DNA of 64,000 bases from Pseudoalteromonas luteoviolacea (GCF_001750165.1 NZ_CP015411.1:4378501-4442500), one strand, 5' to 3'; positions 1 through 8,952 are shown, numbered from the stretch's first letter. The notes: a model not told the origin generated them from the letters alone. A program made the numbers and translations.

Positions 1-333
1 GCAGGTGTGATGAGCACATTGGCCGGCCTCAGTGGACCGCCTTTAGCACTCCTTTTACAATTTCAAAGTGCACCATTTGTGAGAGCAAACCTTGCTGTCG
101 CCTTTGTTTTTTCGTCTTTACTCTCTATCGCTGCACTTGCATTGACTGGGCATTTCTCAGCAACGTCACTTTATTTAGGTTTATGTTTGGTACCAGGTAT
201 GTACCTAGGTTACTTTTTTGGTCAGCCTGTATCGCGGTTAATTAGTCAGAAACAGAGCCGGTATACAATATTGTTGATTTCAACCCTGAGCGCATTGTCA
301 CTCATGTACAAAGAGATGGTTAATTTCATCTAG
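1..333 (+). CDS. TauE/SafE family permease, C-terminal part
   Basis: Partial gene: the reading frame is open to the left edge of the window, so the start is missing. The visible part of about 110 residues is very hydrophobic with three likely membrane segments and contains the LSGPPLALLL stretch typical of the second half of TauE/SafE (DUF81) sulfite or anion exporters. The family sits in the inner membrane; the substrate cannot be told from sequence. It ends 29 bp before luxR on the same strand, so the two may be co-transcribed. Confidence 0.75.
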   Translation, partial: AGVMSTLAGLSGPPLALLLQFQSAPFVRANLAVAFVFSSLLSIAALALTGHFSATSLYLGLCLVPGMYLGYFFGQPVSRLISQKQSRYTILLISTLSALSLMYKEMVNFI

Positions 334-362
334 TTACCTAAATTCAATTAGAAGTATTTAAA

Positions 363-1100
363 ATGGTTATGCAGAATACCTTCGAATTTATTGAGCAGTT
401 GAAAACTGCCTCCACATTAGCTGATGTCAAAGAGCTATTGAATCGCCTCTTGGAAATCATTGAATATGATTATTTCTTAATTGGCCTCATTATGCCGCAA
501 TCTATTACACGCTCTGATGTACTTATTCTAGATAATTACCCTCAAAGTTGGCGGCAATACTACGATGATACAGGGCTTGTTAAAGTGGATCCGATAGTCC
601 GTTATTCTATGGATAATTATCTACCGATTATCTGGTCTCATTTAGAAAAAGATGCCCGCTACTCTAAGCAAGAGCTTCAGGTGATTAAAAAAGCCCATGA
701 GGCGGGTTTGCAATCAGGGTTCAGTATTCCATTTCACAATAATCTAGGAGAGTTTGGCATGATCAGCTTTGCACTAAAAAACCAGCAAAGTGACAGTGTG
801 ACCAAATTTAATAGAGCGCTGCCATTAGTTCAACTCATTGTACCCGCTTTACAAGATGCGTTAAAACGTATTGACTCGAAGACCTCTATCAGCGATACAA
901 CTTTAACGAAAAGAGAAACAGAGTGCCTCACTTGGGCAGCAGAAGGTAAAAGTAGCTGGGAGATATCAAAAATTCTCTGCTGCTCTGAACGCACTGTGTT
1001 GTTTCACTTACAAAATGCGGGCGCCAAACTCAACGCTAATAATCGCTACCAGACGATTTCAAAAGCAATCATATCGGGTGCGCTGAATCTCTCTGTTTAG
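363..1100 (+). CDS. luxR: LuxR-type quorum-sensing transcription activator
   Basis: A 245-residue AHL receptor and DNA-binding regulator. All six classic autoinducer-pocket residues are present at positions 63 (W), 67 (Y), 76 (D), 77 (P), 91 (W) and 118 (G), exactly three lower than in Vibrio fischeri LuxR. The C-terminal LuxR helix-turn-helix (about residues 180-240) keeps E185, L189 and G195 and reads like V. fischeri LuxR (EGKSSWEISKIL, CSERTV). It faces the biosynthetic operon convergently and is the obvious partner of the LuxI synthase at its far end. A second ATG at 369 is a possible alternative start; the upstream Shine-Dalgarno is weak (AGAAG). No lux box is seen directly in front of it, so its own control is unclear. 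Confidence 0.93.
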   Translation: MVMQNTFEFIEQLKTASTLADVKELLNRLLEIIEYDYFLIGLIMPQSITRSDVLILDNYPQSWRQYYDDTGLVKVDPIVRYSMDNYLPIIWSHLEKDARYSKQELQVIKKAHEAGLQSGFSIPFHNNLGEFGMISFALKNQQSDSVTKFNRALPLVQLIVPALQDALKRIDSKTSISDTTLTKRETECLTWAAEGKSSWEISKILCCSERTVLFHLQNAGAKLNANNRYQTISKAIISGALNLSV

Positions 1101-1106
1101 CGGTAC

Positions 1107-1131
1107 TAGCCATCATCAATGATGATGGCTA
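1107..1131. terminator. Bidirectional hairpin between luxR and trpS
   Basis: A perfect 11-bp inverted repeat with a 3-nt loop (TAGCCATCATC / GATGATGGCTA) lies between the convergent stop codons of luxR (1100) and trpS (1140). The U-tract is poor on both sides, so termination efficiency is uncertain. Confidence 0.6.
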
Positions 1132-1139
1132 CCAAGCAC

Positions 1140-2141
1140 TTACTTTAATAAATTCAATCCAAATGCCTGCTTAACATCGTACAACACGCTATTGGTTTTG
1201 ACGACGCCCTCTGCGGTGCCCCGCGATAGAATATCAATTAACATCGCCTTGTCTGCTAAGAAGCGGCTACGACGCTCACGGATCGGCCTCAGCATTTCTT
1301 GTAAGCACTCCTCTAGGATCGATTTTACCTTGTTATCTCCCAGACCACCTCGCATGTAGTGCGTTTTTAACCCTTGCACCAGCTCAGTATCTGGGTGAAA
1401 GGCATCTAGATAAGTAAAAACGACATTACCTTCTATTTTACCTGGATCCGAGACTCGCAAGTGAGTCGGATCTGTGTACATCATTTTAACTGTCGCTCTG
1501 ATCTCGTCCTCTGTTGCACCTAACGTGAGTGCATTACCCAATGATTTTGACATTTTTGATTTACCATCTGCCCCAGGTAGTCTTGCTACATTACTTAACC
1601 TAGGGGCACACTCAACCAATATATCTTTACCTGCTACTCGGTTCACTTTTCTCACAATCTCATTGGTTTGCTCAATCATAGGTAATTGATCATCACCCAC
1701 TGGCACACTGTCCGCTCTAAACGCTGTGATATCCGCCGCTTGGCTAATTGGGTATGTCAAAAATCCTGCGGGAATAGATTGCCCAAACTGTTTACTGGCA
1801 ATTTCTGCTTTCACCGTAGGGTTGCGCTCTAACCGAGATACCGTTACCAAATTTGCATAATACATGGTCAATTCTGCCAATGCCGGTAACGCCGATTGCA
1901 GGCAAATCGTTGTCTTGTCAGGATCGATCCCAACAGCAAGATAATCAGACAACACGTTTAAAATATTTTTTGAAACCTTAGATGGGTTTAATCCATTATC
2001 TGTTAAGCCTTGCAGATCGGCGATCAACACATATTGTTGATTGTGATCTTGTAATTCGACACGCTGCTTCAGTGAACCAACATAGTGACCTAAGTGTAAT
2101 GGACCCGTCGCCCTATCTCCTGTCAGAATGGTGTGTGGCAT
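1140..2141 (-). CDS. trpS: Tryptophanyl-tRNA synthetase, likely indolmycin-resistant self-immunity copy (Ind0-like)
   Basis: A 333-residue class I synthetase charging tRNA-Trp. It has the HIGH-type motif PLHLGHY (residues 14-20) and a KMSKS loop (KMSKSLG). The sequence belongs to the TrpRS lineage seen in streptococci (TGDRATGPLHLGHYVGSLK, LERNPTVK) rather than to the E. coli-type enzyme. Where E. coli and Bacillus TrpRS have the active-site DQH with His43, this protein has D-L-Q (Q44); substitution of that His is known to give indolmycin resistance. It is the last gene of the biosynthetic operon, 38 bp after the aminotransferase, with AAGGA as ribosome site. The role in self-resistance is inferred from the context, the lineage and this residue; a normal trpS is expected elsewhere in the genome. 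Confidence 0.9.
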   Translation of the reverse strand: MPHTILTGDRATGPLHLGHYVGSLKQRVELQDHNQQYVLIADLQGLTDNGLNPSKVSKNILNVLSDYLAVGIDPDKTTICLQSALPALAELTMYYANLVTVSRLERNPTVKAEIASKQFGQSIPAGFLTYPISQAADITAFRADSVPVGDDQLPMIEQTNEIVRKVNRVAGKDILVECAPRLSNVARLPGADGKSKMSKSLGNALTLGATEDEIRATVKMMYTDPTHLRVSDPGKIEGNVVFTYLDAFHPDTELVQGLKTHYMRGGLGDNKVKSILEECLQEMLRPIRERRSRFLADKAMLIDILSRGTAEGVVKTNSVLYDVKQAFGLNLLK

Positions 2142-2179
2142 TCTTTTCTTTCCTTATTAAAAGCGTCTGTATTACACAG

Positions 2180-3367
2180 CTAATTCATATTTCCAACTTG
2201 GTTAATCGCCGATGCTAAATACCCACATTGGGATAACCCTACACCAGCAATATTGATCCTGCCACCAGGCACAATATATATGCCAAACTCTGATTTTAAT
2301 CGCTCAATTTGCTGTGTATTTAAACCCGTTAATGAAAACAATCCGCTTTGCTGTTTGATATAGTCAAACTGTGTATTACCTAGATCATTGAGCGATATAA
2401 CAAGCTTTAATCGCAATAACTTCAATCTATCTCTCATCTCAGCAAGCTCTTGCTGCCACAAACAGAATAACTGTTGATCCCCCAGGATCTCAGCAACAAT
2501 AGCGGCACCATGATCAGGCGGCATGGCATAGGAGCAGCCTGCTATCTGTAACAAGTGCTTTTTAATGAGTTCTGACTTCGCAGTACTACTACCAACAGCA
2601 ATTGCACATCCAGTACGCTCTCGGTACAGTCCCATATTTTTTGAGTAAGATACCGAAATAAAGGCATTTTCTACATGATTCACCAACAAGCGCAGCCCAG
2701 TAATATCCTCTGAGATCCCTTCTCCAAATCCTTGGTAAGCAAGATCAATTAAAGGCATAAACCCTTTACGATGAGCCAGTTCAGCTAGGGCCTGCCATTG
2801 CTCCAATGTGATATCAGCGCCCGTTGGGTTGTGACAACATCCATGTATTAAAACGAGATCATTGGCATTCGCTTCGCTCAGCGCTGCCAACATCGCTGAT
2901 TCATCTACCGTTTGAGTCAACGGATCGAGATAAGGATAATAAACGACCTCAACCCCAACAGCAGCCGCCGTTAAAGGATGATTCGGAAAGGTCTCTTTAG
3001 GTAACCATATTCTCGTCTGCGTACAAAGCTGTTTCGCCAGCTCAACAAACAGCCTAAGCGCGCCACTGCCACCAGGCGTCTGCAGTGCGCTTGCACGGTC
3101 AAATGCACCACTGCCACCGAGAATTAGGTGCTTAGTTGCTTCATTAAAAGACTGATTGCCAGCAAGCCCTAAATACGCTTTAGAGTGTTGTGAATCCAGA
3201 AGCGCCGTCTGAGCTTTGCTCACCGCCGACATAATTGGGGTATTCCCTGTTTCATCCTTGTAAACACCAATGCCCAGCTCTATTTTTTCAGGCCTTTGAT
3301 CTTGGCTAAATTCAACCATTAACTTCATGATTGGATCCTGCCCAATCTCTTTTAAGTTGCTCAACAT
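2180..3367 (-). CDS. ind8: Aromatic amino acid aminotransferase (Ind8-like)
   Basis: A 395-residue fold-type I PLP enzyme of the aspartate/tyrosine aminotransferase family. Visible residues are N180 in HGCCHNPTG, D208 and Y211 in IDLAYQGFGEG, the PLP lysine K243 in SYSKNMGLYRER, R251, and the carboxylate-binding R371 near the C-terminus. In the indolmycin pathway an aminotransferase converts L-tryptophan to indole-3-pyruvate, the first step toward indolmycenic acid; this is the only enzyme of the operon that fits. Strong ribosome site AAGGAG 6 nt before ATG. The symbol follows the Streptomyces indolmycin cluster and is an assignment by context. It could also work on other aromatic amino acids. 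Confidence 0.8.
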   Translation of the reverse strand: MLSNLKEIGQDPIMKLMVEFSQDQRPEKIELGIGVYKDETGNTPIMSAVSKAQTALLDSQHSKAYLGLAGNQSFNEATKHLILGGSGAFDRASALQTPGGSGALRLFVELAKQLCTQTRIWLPKETFPNHPLTAAAVGVEVVYYPYLDPLTQTVDESAMLAALSEANANDLVLIHGCCHNPTGADITLEQWQALAELAHRKGFMPLIDLAYQGFGEGISEDITGLRLLVNHVENAFISVSYSKNMGLYRERTGCAIAVGSSTAKSELIKKHLLQIAGCSYAMPPDHGAAIVAEILGDQQLFCLWQQELAEMRDRLKLLRLKLVISLNDLGNTQFDYIKQQSGLFSLTGLNTQQIERLKSEFGIYIVPGGRINIAGVGLSQCGYLASAINQVGNMN

Positions 3368-3392
3368 TCGACGCTCCTTCTTAGCCTTACTA

Positions 3393-3791
3393 CTATTGAT
3401 TCACTTGTTCTACAAATCGGATTAAGTATCCATCTGGGTCTCGGAATATCACTTGGTTAACACTGGCCACTCCGTCTAGCACTCGATATTCAATGGTTTC
3501 AGTTTCAAGAAAGATATCCTCAGACGGAGTAGAACAGTCGAGATTTTCTAAGCTCTCTACCTTAAACGCGATGTTCATACCATTACCAAACGGTGTATCA
3601 TTGCCATGACTCATCCAGGCGGTTTCGCCAAGCTGTTGCAACATAAGTTGAATATCGTCTTTGTATAGAAAGAAAAACCCTTGCTCCTCGCGCTCAAACA
3701 ACACTTTAAAGCCAAGCTTTTGAGTATAAAAAGACAAACTACTTTCAATGTCCCGACAAACCAGTTCAGGGATCGTGTTATTAAATTCCAT
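3393..3791 (-). CDS. VOC (glyoxalase/bleomycin-resistance/dioxygenase) superfamily protein
   Basis: A small 132-residue protein with the paired beta-alpha-beta-beta-beta units of the VOC fold: an N-terminal IPELVCRDIESSLSFYTQKLGF module and a C-terminal module ending FRDPDGYLIRFVE. The overall pattern is closest to bleomycin-resistance-like (drug-binding) members, but that is a family impression, not proof. It lies between the aminotransferase and the small methyltransferase and has a good GGGGA ribosome site, so it is an integral operon member. No step of the known indolmycin pathway needs it. Drug binding or sequestration, or an accessory isomerase or lyase role, are possibilities. Confidence 0.8.
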   Translation of the reverse strand: MEFNNTIPELVCRDIESSLSFYTQKLGFKVLFEREEQGFFFLYKDDIQLMLQQLGETAWMSHGNDTPFGNGMNIAFKVESLENLDCSTPSEDIFLETETIEYRVLDGVASVNQVIFRDPDGYLIRFVEQVNQ

Positions 3792-3805
3792 TACGTATTC
3801 CCCGA

Positions 3806-4519
3806 TTATTCAGCTTTTATGCCTTCGACAATTAAAAATTGCGCTTTGTCTTGATTGTCACCAAACGCTGGGCAGTGCTCAACACACTTTATATGGGAGA
3901 AGCCTGCGCGGCTGAAAGCGTTTAGATAGTACTGAGTCGGCCAATAGACATCTTCAAGCTCTAACGTACCGTGGTCAGTTTGCAGTTCGGTTGTCATTTT
4001 TTCACCAGCTGAATAAACTCGGTCAACATCTCCATTACGCAAAAAATCAAATTGAACACCGGTGTATGCCGGATTCATTGTCAACATGGTAAATTTTGCT
4101 CCAGGCTTTAACACCCGATAAATTTCTTCGCAGATCGCTATCTGCTCATCATGTGAAGGGATCTGCATTAATACGTAGCAAGAAACAACGCCATCTATGC
4201 TGTTATTTTCAGCAAATGCAAGTTTATTTTCTCCTACTTGATAAAATGACAGATCTGTATTTTTATATTCATTTTCACAGTGATTGATCATCTCTTGTGA
4301 GATATCTACGCCGGTGATCTTTTGTTTATATTCCTCAGCAAGGTAAGCGGCAAAAAAACCAGGCCCGCACCCATAATCAATAATATGGCCAGGCTTATTT
4401 AGTGCATCTTGTTGTGATGAAATAACACCTAAATATCCCATTTCAATCCATTCTACAGCGGTTGTATGCTTAGAATATTCTGAGACTGAATCCCCTGATT
4501 CTAGATTTTCGTGGATCAT
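3806..4519 (-). CDS. ind7: SAM-dependent methyltransferase, likely N-methyltransferase (Ind7-like)
   Basis: A 237-residue class I methyltransferase (Methyltransf_11 type). Motif I is IIDYGCGPG (residues 46-54), followed by the acidic GVDIS of motif II. It lacks the N-terminal dimerisation domain found in the other methyltransferase of the operon (7993-8952). Indolmycin needs one C-methylation of indolepyruvate and one late N-methylation of the demethyl-oxazolinone; the simpler architecture fits the N-methylation. The assignment between the two is inference. It sits 35 bp after the Ind6-like gene and 14 bp before the VOC gene. Confidence 0.7.
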   Translation of the reverse strand: MIHENLESGDSVSEYSKHTTAVEWIEMGYLGVISSQQDALNKPGHIIDYGCGPGFFAAYLAEEYKQKITGVDISQEMINHCENEYKNTDLSFYQVGENKLAFAENNSIDGVVSCYVLMQIPSHDEQIAICEEIYRVLKPGAKFTMLTMNPAYTGVQFDFLRNGDVDRVYSAGEKMTTELQTDHGTLELEDVYWPTQYYLNAFSRAGFSHIKCVEHCPAFGDNQDKAQFLIVEGIKAE

Positions 4520-4554
4520 AATAAATTCCTTTTGGATAACTTTTTACTAATTTT

Positions 4555-5490
4555 TTAGCGGTTGCTTTTCGCCGCATGATTTAACTGGTTGAGTACTTGC
4601 TGGGCGCTGTTGTAGGCTGCAGCCAATGTCTCCTCATTGATAATTTCAGCCTCTATTAAACGGATTAGCGGGTTTTCTCCCGATAGACTTGCATGGGGTA
4701 ACACATCACAGTGCACATTTAAATGGCAGATGAATGTGCGTAGCGCATAGAGTGCGCCCAGATTCCAGTACACGTCAGCATACTGTGTTAAGCGCTTTAC
4801 AGTCCCTTTGAGCTCTACCATATCAATACGATCAACATCCTGCCCAACGCGCAAAAATGACTCATAATGCGCTGAATTAAAACTCTGTAAGTCAGCGCTA
4901 AGTAGGTCAACTTGCTGATCATTGAGAAGTAAACAACATGCTAAAACAGCTTGTTTATAGATAATGATAAGTTCACACAACCAAAGTGTGAGTTGTTCAT
5001 GACTCAAACCACAGGATTGCTGGAAACACGCATATTGCAGCACGCTATGTTCCATGGTTGAGCGATGTATATAAGCGAGCGGTTCAGAGTATCGCTGAGG
5101 GAGCATGTACTCTCCCTGTTCAACAATATGATGATAAACCATGCCCCGTAATGCATATCGAAGTAGATTACCAGTCTGTTGAGGATCTAGACCAAAATCG
5201 CCTATATGCGTATCCACATCCAGCAACAATTCATGCATCCATAGTGATTGCTCATCCGCATTACCAATCTGATGTAATTGTTGCTGAAAGCGCTCATCCA
5301 ATAGCGTCAATGCATTGATCACATCTGCAAATTTTTTTTGAGGCAGCGCTTTTATGACTTCATCAACATACCCAGTGCGCGGGTGCCTGTGAAAATTATC
5401 CTTGAGCTTGTTGATCAGGTTTTCTTTGATCTCTTGGTCTATTTCACAAGCGGCTTGGTAAAAATACAACATACTCGGTAACCCACTCAT
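4555..5490 (-). CDS. ind6: Uncharacterised helical protein, candidate Ind6-like chaperone/gatekeeper
   Basis: A 311-residue protein, predicted mostly alpha-helical, with no motif I recognise. Histidines are frequent, including the HH of MVYHHIVEQG and H in LLLDVDTHIGDFG, but no metal site can be claimed. Its ATG directly follows the TAA stop of the Ind3-like ligase gene, a sign of translational coupling. In Streptomyces, Ind3 needs the partner Ind6, which has chaperone-like properties and steers the condensation to the right product. This gene is the only unassigned large protein of the operon and is coupled to Ind3, so Ind6 is the best guess by elimination. Confidence 0.55.
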   Translation of the reverse strand: MSGLPSMLYFYQAACEIDQEIKENLINKLKDNFHRHPRTGYVDEVIKALPQKKFADVINALTLLDERFQQQLHQIGNADEQSLWMHELLLDVDTHIGDFGLDPQQTGNLLRYALRGMVYHHIVEQGEYMLPQRYSEPLAYIHRSTMEHSVLQYACFQQSCGLSHEQLTLWLCELIIIYKQAVLACCLLLNDQQVDLLSADLQSFNSAHYESFLRVGQDVDRIDMVELKGTVKRLTQYADVYWNLGALYALRTFICHLNVHCDVLPHASLSGENPLIRLIEAEIINEETLAAAYNSAQQVLNQLNHAAKSNR

Positions 5491-6819
5491 TTAAAGGTTT
5501 GAAATAATTTGGTTACGCTTACCGCGCGGGGTAATTTTGATGTCATCAACAAACCGAACTGTGACATCAAAATTATTGTGCAATAGATTATCTATCTCAC
5601 TGGCAATATCGACTTTGATTTGCTCAGTCATTTTGCTCGTTGGAATACAATCAAAATACACATTGTCTAATGTATCTTGGATCAACTGCCACGATGCCAA
5701 ATGTTCACCGTATTTCATTAATCGTGTATAGCCGACATCCAGCAGATAACCAGGAGAGTATTCTTTACCTTCACGCGTCTTAAACTTAGAGTTGCTGCGC
5801 CCTTTAAAGTCGCCAATTTGTCTGAAAATGCGACCACAACCACACGTTTCACCTTCCGGTTTTAACTGGATCATATCACCTTGACGGTAACGGATAATCG
5901 GCATCGCCCAGTTGTACAAGTTGGTCGCAATTAGCTCGCCCAATTCCTCGTCTTCAATCACTTGATCATGTTCATCTACCACTTCTACAATGTTGATATC
6001 TTCCCAAATATGGTAACCACCGTGACGACACTGTGCCGCCACGGTGCCAGCAAGTTCTTCAGAACCATACTCATCCAATACGGGCACACCAAAAATCTCA
6101 CTCCACTGATCACGCTCTTGCTGCAAAGACATTTCTGATTTCACATTAATACATTTCAAATTAGTGCGTATGGCCTCAATGTCGTCTTGGCTTAACCCTG
6201 TCAATATGTCTTTGAGTTTTGATGGATAGAGTGTCAACATATGTGGTTTTGATGCCACCAATTTTTCACGTGAGTCTTCTACACTATCTAAAGTCCAAAT
6301 ATGCGTCAGTGGAAAGCGCCCTTCGGGTAATGAAGCAAATGGATAAACACCAGTGTAAACATAAGTTTGACGATAATGATCAGGGTAACCATCCATCATC
6401 ATGTGATAAATCCGATATGCCGTGACAACACGTTCAATCATGGTGTCGTCGCTGTAAGCAACACGCACAACCTTACCACTTGACCCGCCAGTGATAGCCG
6501 TTTGTACATTATCAATGGTGTAGCCCTCAGCTAGACTATTGTGCGGGAAGTTATCGATCAGATCGTCTTTCTCAATGATGGGAAGTTTCGCAATATCTTT
6601 AACACCTTTGATCTGATCAATATCCACACCATGGCTATCATATTTAGCGCGATACATGGGTACATTGTTATAGGCATGGCGTACCATTTTGACAAACTTT
6701 TCATCTTTAAGTTTATTCAGCTCGTCACGATTAAGTGTTTGATTATACTTTAATTCTTGCCATATTTTGTAGCCATCAATTGATAGCTTTTCTAATTCTT
6801 TTGTCGTGAAATCTCTCAT
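5491..6819 (-). CDS. ind3: Phenylacetate-CoA-ligase-like ATP-dependent condensing enzyme (Ind3-like)
   Basis: A 442-residue adenylate-forming enzyme of the PaaK type. It has the P-loop ITGGSSGK (residues 109-116), the A5-type motif DEYGSEE (249-255), the RYRQGD motif with D315, a CGCG pair (C326, C328) and R341. In indolmycin biosynthesis Ind3, a phenylacetate-CoA-ligase-like protein, activates indolmycenic acid with ATP and couples it to dehydroarginine to build the oxazolinone ring. Finding this rare enzyme next to an Ind4-like oxidase and a TrpRS is the strongest evidence for an indolmycin cluster. It overlaps the Ind2-like gene by 4 bp. A true aryl-CoA ligase function cannot be excluded from sequence alone. 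Confidence 0.82.
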   Translation of the reverse strand: MRDFTTKELEKLSIDGYKIWQELKYNQTLNRDELNKLKDEKFVKMVRHAYNNVPMYRAKYDSHGVDIDQIKGVKDIAKLPIIEKDDLIDNFPHNSLAEGYTIDNVQTAITGGSSGKVVRVAYSDDTMIERVVTAYRIYHMMMDGYPDHYRQTYVYTGVYPFASLPEGRFPLTHIWTLDSVEDSREKLVASKPHMLTLYPSKLKDILTGLSQDDIEAIRTNLKCINVKSEMSLQQERDQWSEIFGVPVLDEYGSEELAGTVAAQCRHGGYHIWEDINIVEVVDEHDQVIEDEELGELIATNLYNWAMPIIRYRQGDMIQLKPEGETCGCGRIFRQIGDFKGRSNSKFKTREGKEYSPGYLLDVGYTRLMKYGEHLASWQLIQDTLDNVYFDCIPTSKMTEQIKVDIASEIDNLLHNNFDVTVRFVDDIKITPRGKRNQIISNL

Positions 6820-7991
6820 TTTTTATCAATTCCTTTAAGTTGATAGATAGCAGCTAAATAACGGCTTATATGTTTTGTGATTAATTCTGAGTTTGAGGCA
6901 TGACGTAAAACTAAGGCTTGCCAATGGCTGAGGTTGCACAGCGAGTAATCGATTTGTCTGTCGCCATCAACAGCACTACAACTAAACTCAAAATGATTCA
7001 GGACATCTTGACCAAAAAAGCCGTGGCTACTAATAAACTCGCGAGGATCCTGATTATGATCATACTTACCGTTATGCAATTCAATCGCTAATAGTAATTC
7101 GATCATGTCTTTGGTTACTTGATTACCAAGCGACCCCAATGAGATTAACCTAATGTCGTCCGCCTGCTCATGTTTGGCCATATCTTGCGTTAGAGAATCT
7201 AGTAACTGAGCACTGTGTGAAGATTGATTGATCCCAGCTCGGCACATTTGAGCGATGCAGTCTTGCTCAAAACACGTTGAAAATAGTGAATCAAGTGTAG
7301 ATCTAGCAACATCTTCTTTAGTGATGAAGCCAAACTGGCTTGGATGTGCGCAAAGCTCCAATTCAGCGCGGGTGTAAACGGTACTGTCTCCACAGCCAAT
7401 AATGTGTGCCTTGTCTGTGGCTTCATACCCGATCAAAGCTCTCGGGATGGTCAGGCCGACAGATGCATGTGCGCTTTCATGTAAGTTAATCAACAGTTGG
7501 TGTAATGCGCCGTTAAAATAGATTTTCCACAACAGCAGATCTCCGCCACTGATAGTGGATAACCCGTGTCGGTAAGGGCAACTAACGCCCAAACCACCCG
7601 CACCACCACTGGACACCTTTTGAATGCGCTTTACGCCATGTGCAAAGGCTGCTTTTAAGCAATTAAAATAAGCAAACATCATTTCAGAGGCCTGCTCGAG
7701 TGACGTATTTTTAAATATCGGCACCAATATATTGCCAACTGGCAAGCAATCAATGATGTAATCGGGTTTTAGCGTTTGAATTAGCGCCGATAACCTGTCA
7801 AAACCTTCATTGCAGAAGATGTCAAAATGAATGATATCGACGCAGTCTTCTTGGCCCAGCTCTTTTGTCAAAGCAGTGCGCCGATGCATAGACTTACAAT
7901 GCAGCGTTAACTTTTCCACGCTGTGATTCATTAGCAATCTTTGTGCACAGGCCTGCCCGACTTCCCCACATCCCAGTATCAACACATTCAT
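6816..7991 (-). CDS. ind2: NAD(P)-binding reductase of the saccharopine-dehydrogenase type (Ind2-like)
   Basis: Start chosen at ATG 7991 rather than the longer frame from 8036: this start has AAGGTGG 6 nt upstream and begins directly with the Rossmann strand MNVLILGCGEVG (GxGxxG at residues 7-12). The 391-residue product resembles saccharopine-dehydrogenase-like oxidoreductases in its N-terminal half; the C-terminal half is less typical. The operon needs a reductase turning beta-methylindolepyruvate into indolmycenic acid, and this is the best candidate. The start overlaps the methyltransferase stop by a few bases. Confidence 0.68.
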   Translation of the reverse strand: MNVLILGCGEVGQACAQRLLMNHSVEKLTLHCKSMHRRTALTKELGQEDCVDIIHFDIFCNEGFDRLSALIQTLKPDYIIDCLPVGNILVPIFKNTSLEQASEMMFAYFNCLKAAFAHGVKRIQKVSSGGAGGLGVSCPYRHGLSTISGGDLLLWKIYFNGALHQLLINLHESAHASVGLTIPRALIGYEATDKAHIIGCGDSTVYTRAELELCAHPSQFGFITKEDVARSTLDSLFSTCFEQDCIAQMCRAGINQSSHSAQLLDSLTQDMAKHEQADDIRLISLGSLGNQVTKDMIELLLAIELHNGKYDHNQDPREFISSHGFFGQDVLNHFEFSCSAVDGDRQIDYSLCNLSHWQALVLRHASNSELITKHISRYLAAIYQLKGIDKK

Positions 7992-7992
7992 A

Positions 7993-8952
7993 TCATGCCA
8001 CCTTGCAAATCCACACATAACTGTTATCAACAGCAAGTGGGATCTCTTTGGTGATACTCAAACGACTATTATCAAAAATAGACATATAATCTGCGCGGGT
8101 ACGCGGGATCAATCCTTGTAGTCGATGAATATAATCAAATCCCTTTGAGAATATGTTATTAACTTCATTTGGCTTTTCACCAGTCACCGTATCGAAAATA
8201 ACGATGTATTTTAGGTTTGGAAAAATCTCGCGATAGTTATTCAATAAGCGCTCTAATCGCTCGTTTGGTTCAATATGGTGTGTAAAGAAGGTAAACATAA
8301 TGGCTTCGATATCTTCATGTTGACCTTCAATTTTGGTGATATCTTGTTGTTTAAATTCCACGCCATCGATCCCTGATTTGGCGAGGTTTTGATTCGCTAA
8401 TGCAACCGCATTGGCATCCATGTCCATACCTATTCCCTTTAAACCAAAATTTCGGCAAAGCTTGATTAATCTGAGCCCTGCGCCACACCCCATGTCACAC
8501 AGCGTGCCCGTTAATTCGAGCTCAGCAACCACTTGATCTAATTGCTTATCAATGAATGATGAGCCAATTTCCGCAGAGTGCTTTGCAACACTGCCGCCAT
8601 CATAGGGAATACGATCAAGCTCCCCATCAAACATACGCTCTTGTTCACTGAGTAAATCTCGATACGCATACAGCCAAAGTTTAAATATCGGGACTTTCTT
8701 TTTAATCTTTTCACGACTTACCAATAACTGGTATTGCTCTTGCTCAGCTGAAAAAATACCGCCTTCACAAAGCGAGTTGAGAATTGCGTCTAAATACGAC
8801 CCTTTGTCTTTATATACTTCCTTCAATAAATGTGCACTGACACTGTCATTTTCATCTAGGTGCTCAAAAAGCCCCATATGCTCTGCAAGCATTAATGCCT
8901 TACTGGTAATACAGCCAGAAAATGCAATATCAAGATTGTCATAAGCGCCCAT
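7993..8952 (-). CDS. ind1: SAM-dependent C-methyltransferase, likely indolepyruvate 3-methyltransferase (Ind1-like)
   Basis: The frame is open to 9033, but ATG 8952 has a strong AAGGAGT site 5 nt upstream and is taken as the start (319 residues). The N-terminal 110 residues form a helical, winged-helix-like dimerisation region; the class I SAM fold follows with motif I LCDMGCGAG (residues 151-159) and GIGMDMD. This two-domain layout is that of O-methyltransferases and of keto-acid beta-carbon methyltransferases such as MppJ. It is therefore assigned to methylation of C3 of indolepyruvate. It overlaps the preceding Ind5-like gene by 14 bp. Confidence 0.7.
   Translation of the reverse strand: MGAYDNLDIAFSGCITSKALMLAEHMGLFEHLDENDSVSAHLLKEVYKDKGSYLDAILNSLCEGGIFSAEQEQYQLLVSREKIKKKVPIFKLWLYAYRDLLSEQERMFDGELDRIPYDGGSVAKHSAEIGSSFIDKQLDQVVAELELTGTLCDMGCGAGLRLIKLCRNFGLKGIGMDMDANAVALANQNLAKSGIDGVEFKQQDITKIEGQHEDIEAIMFTFFTHHIEPNERLERLLNNYREIFPNLKYIVIFDTVTGEKPNEVNNIFSKGFDYIHRLQGLIPRTRADYMSIFDNSRLSITKEIPLAVDNSYVWICKVA

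Noticed and set aside
5058..5318. + strand frame within the Ind6-like gene
   Set aside because: Shadow of the - strand gene, no ribosome site and composition of an antisense frame.
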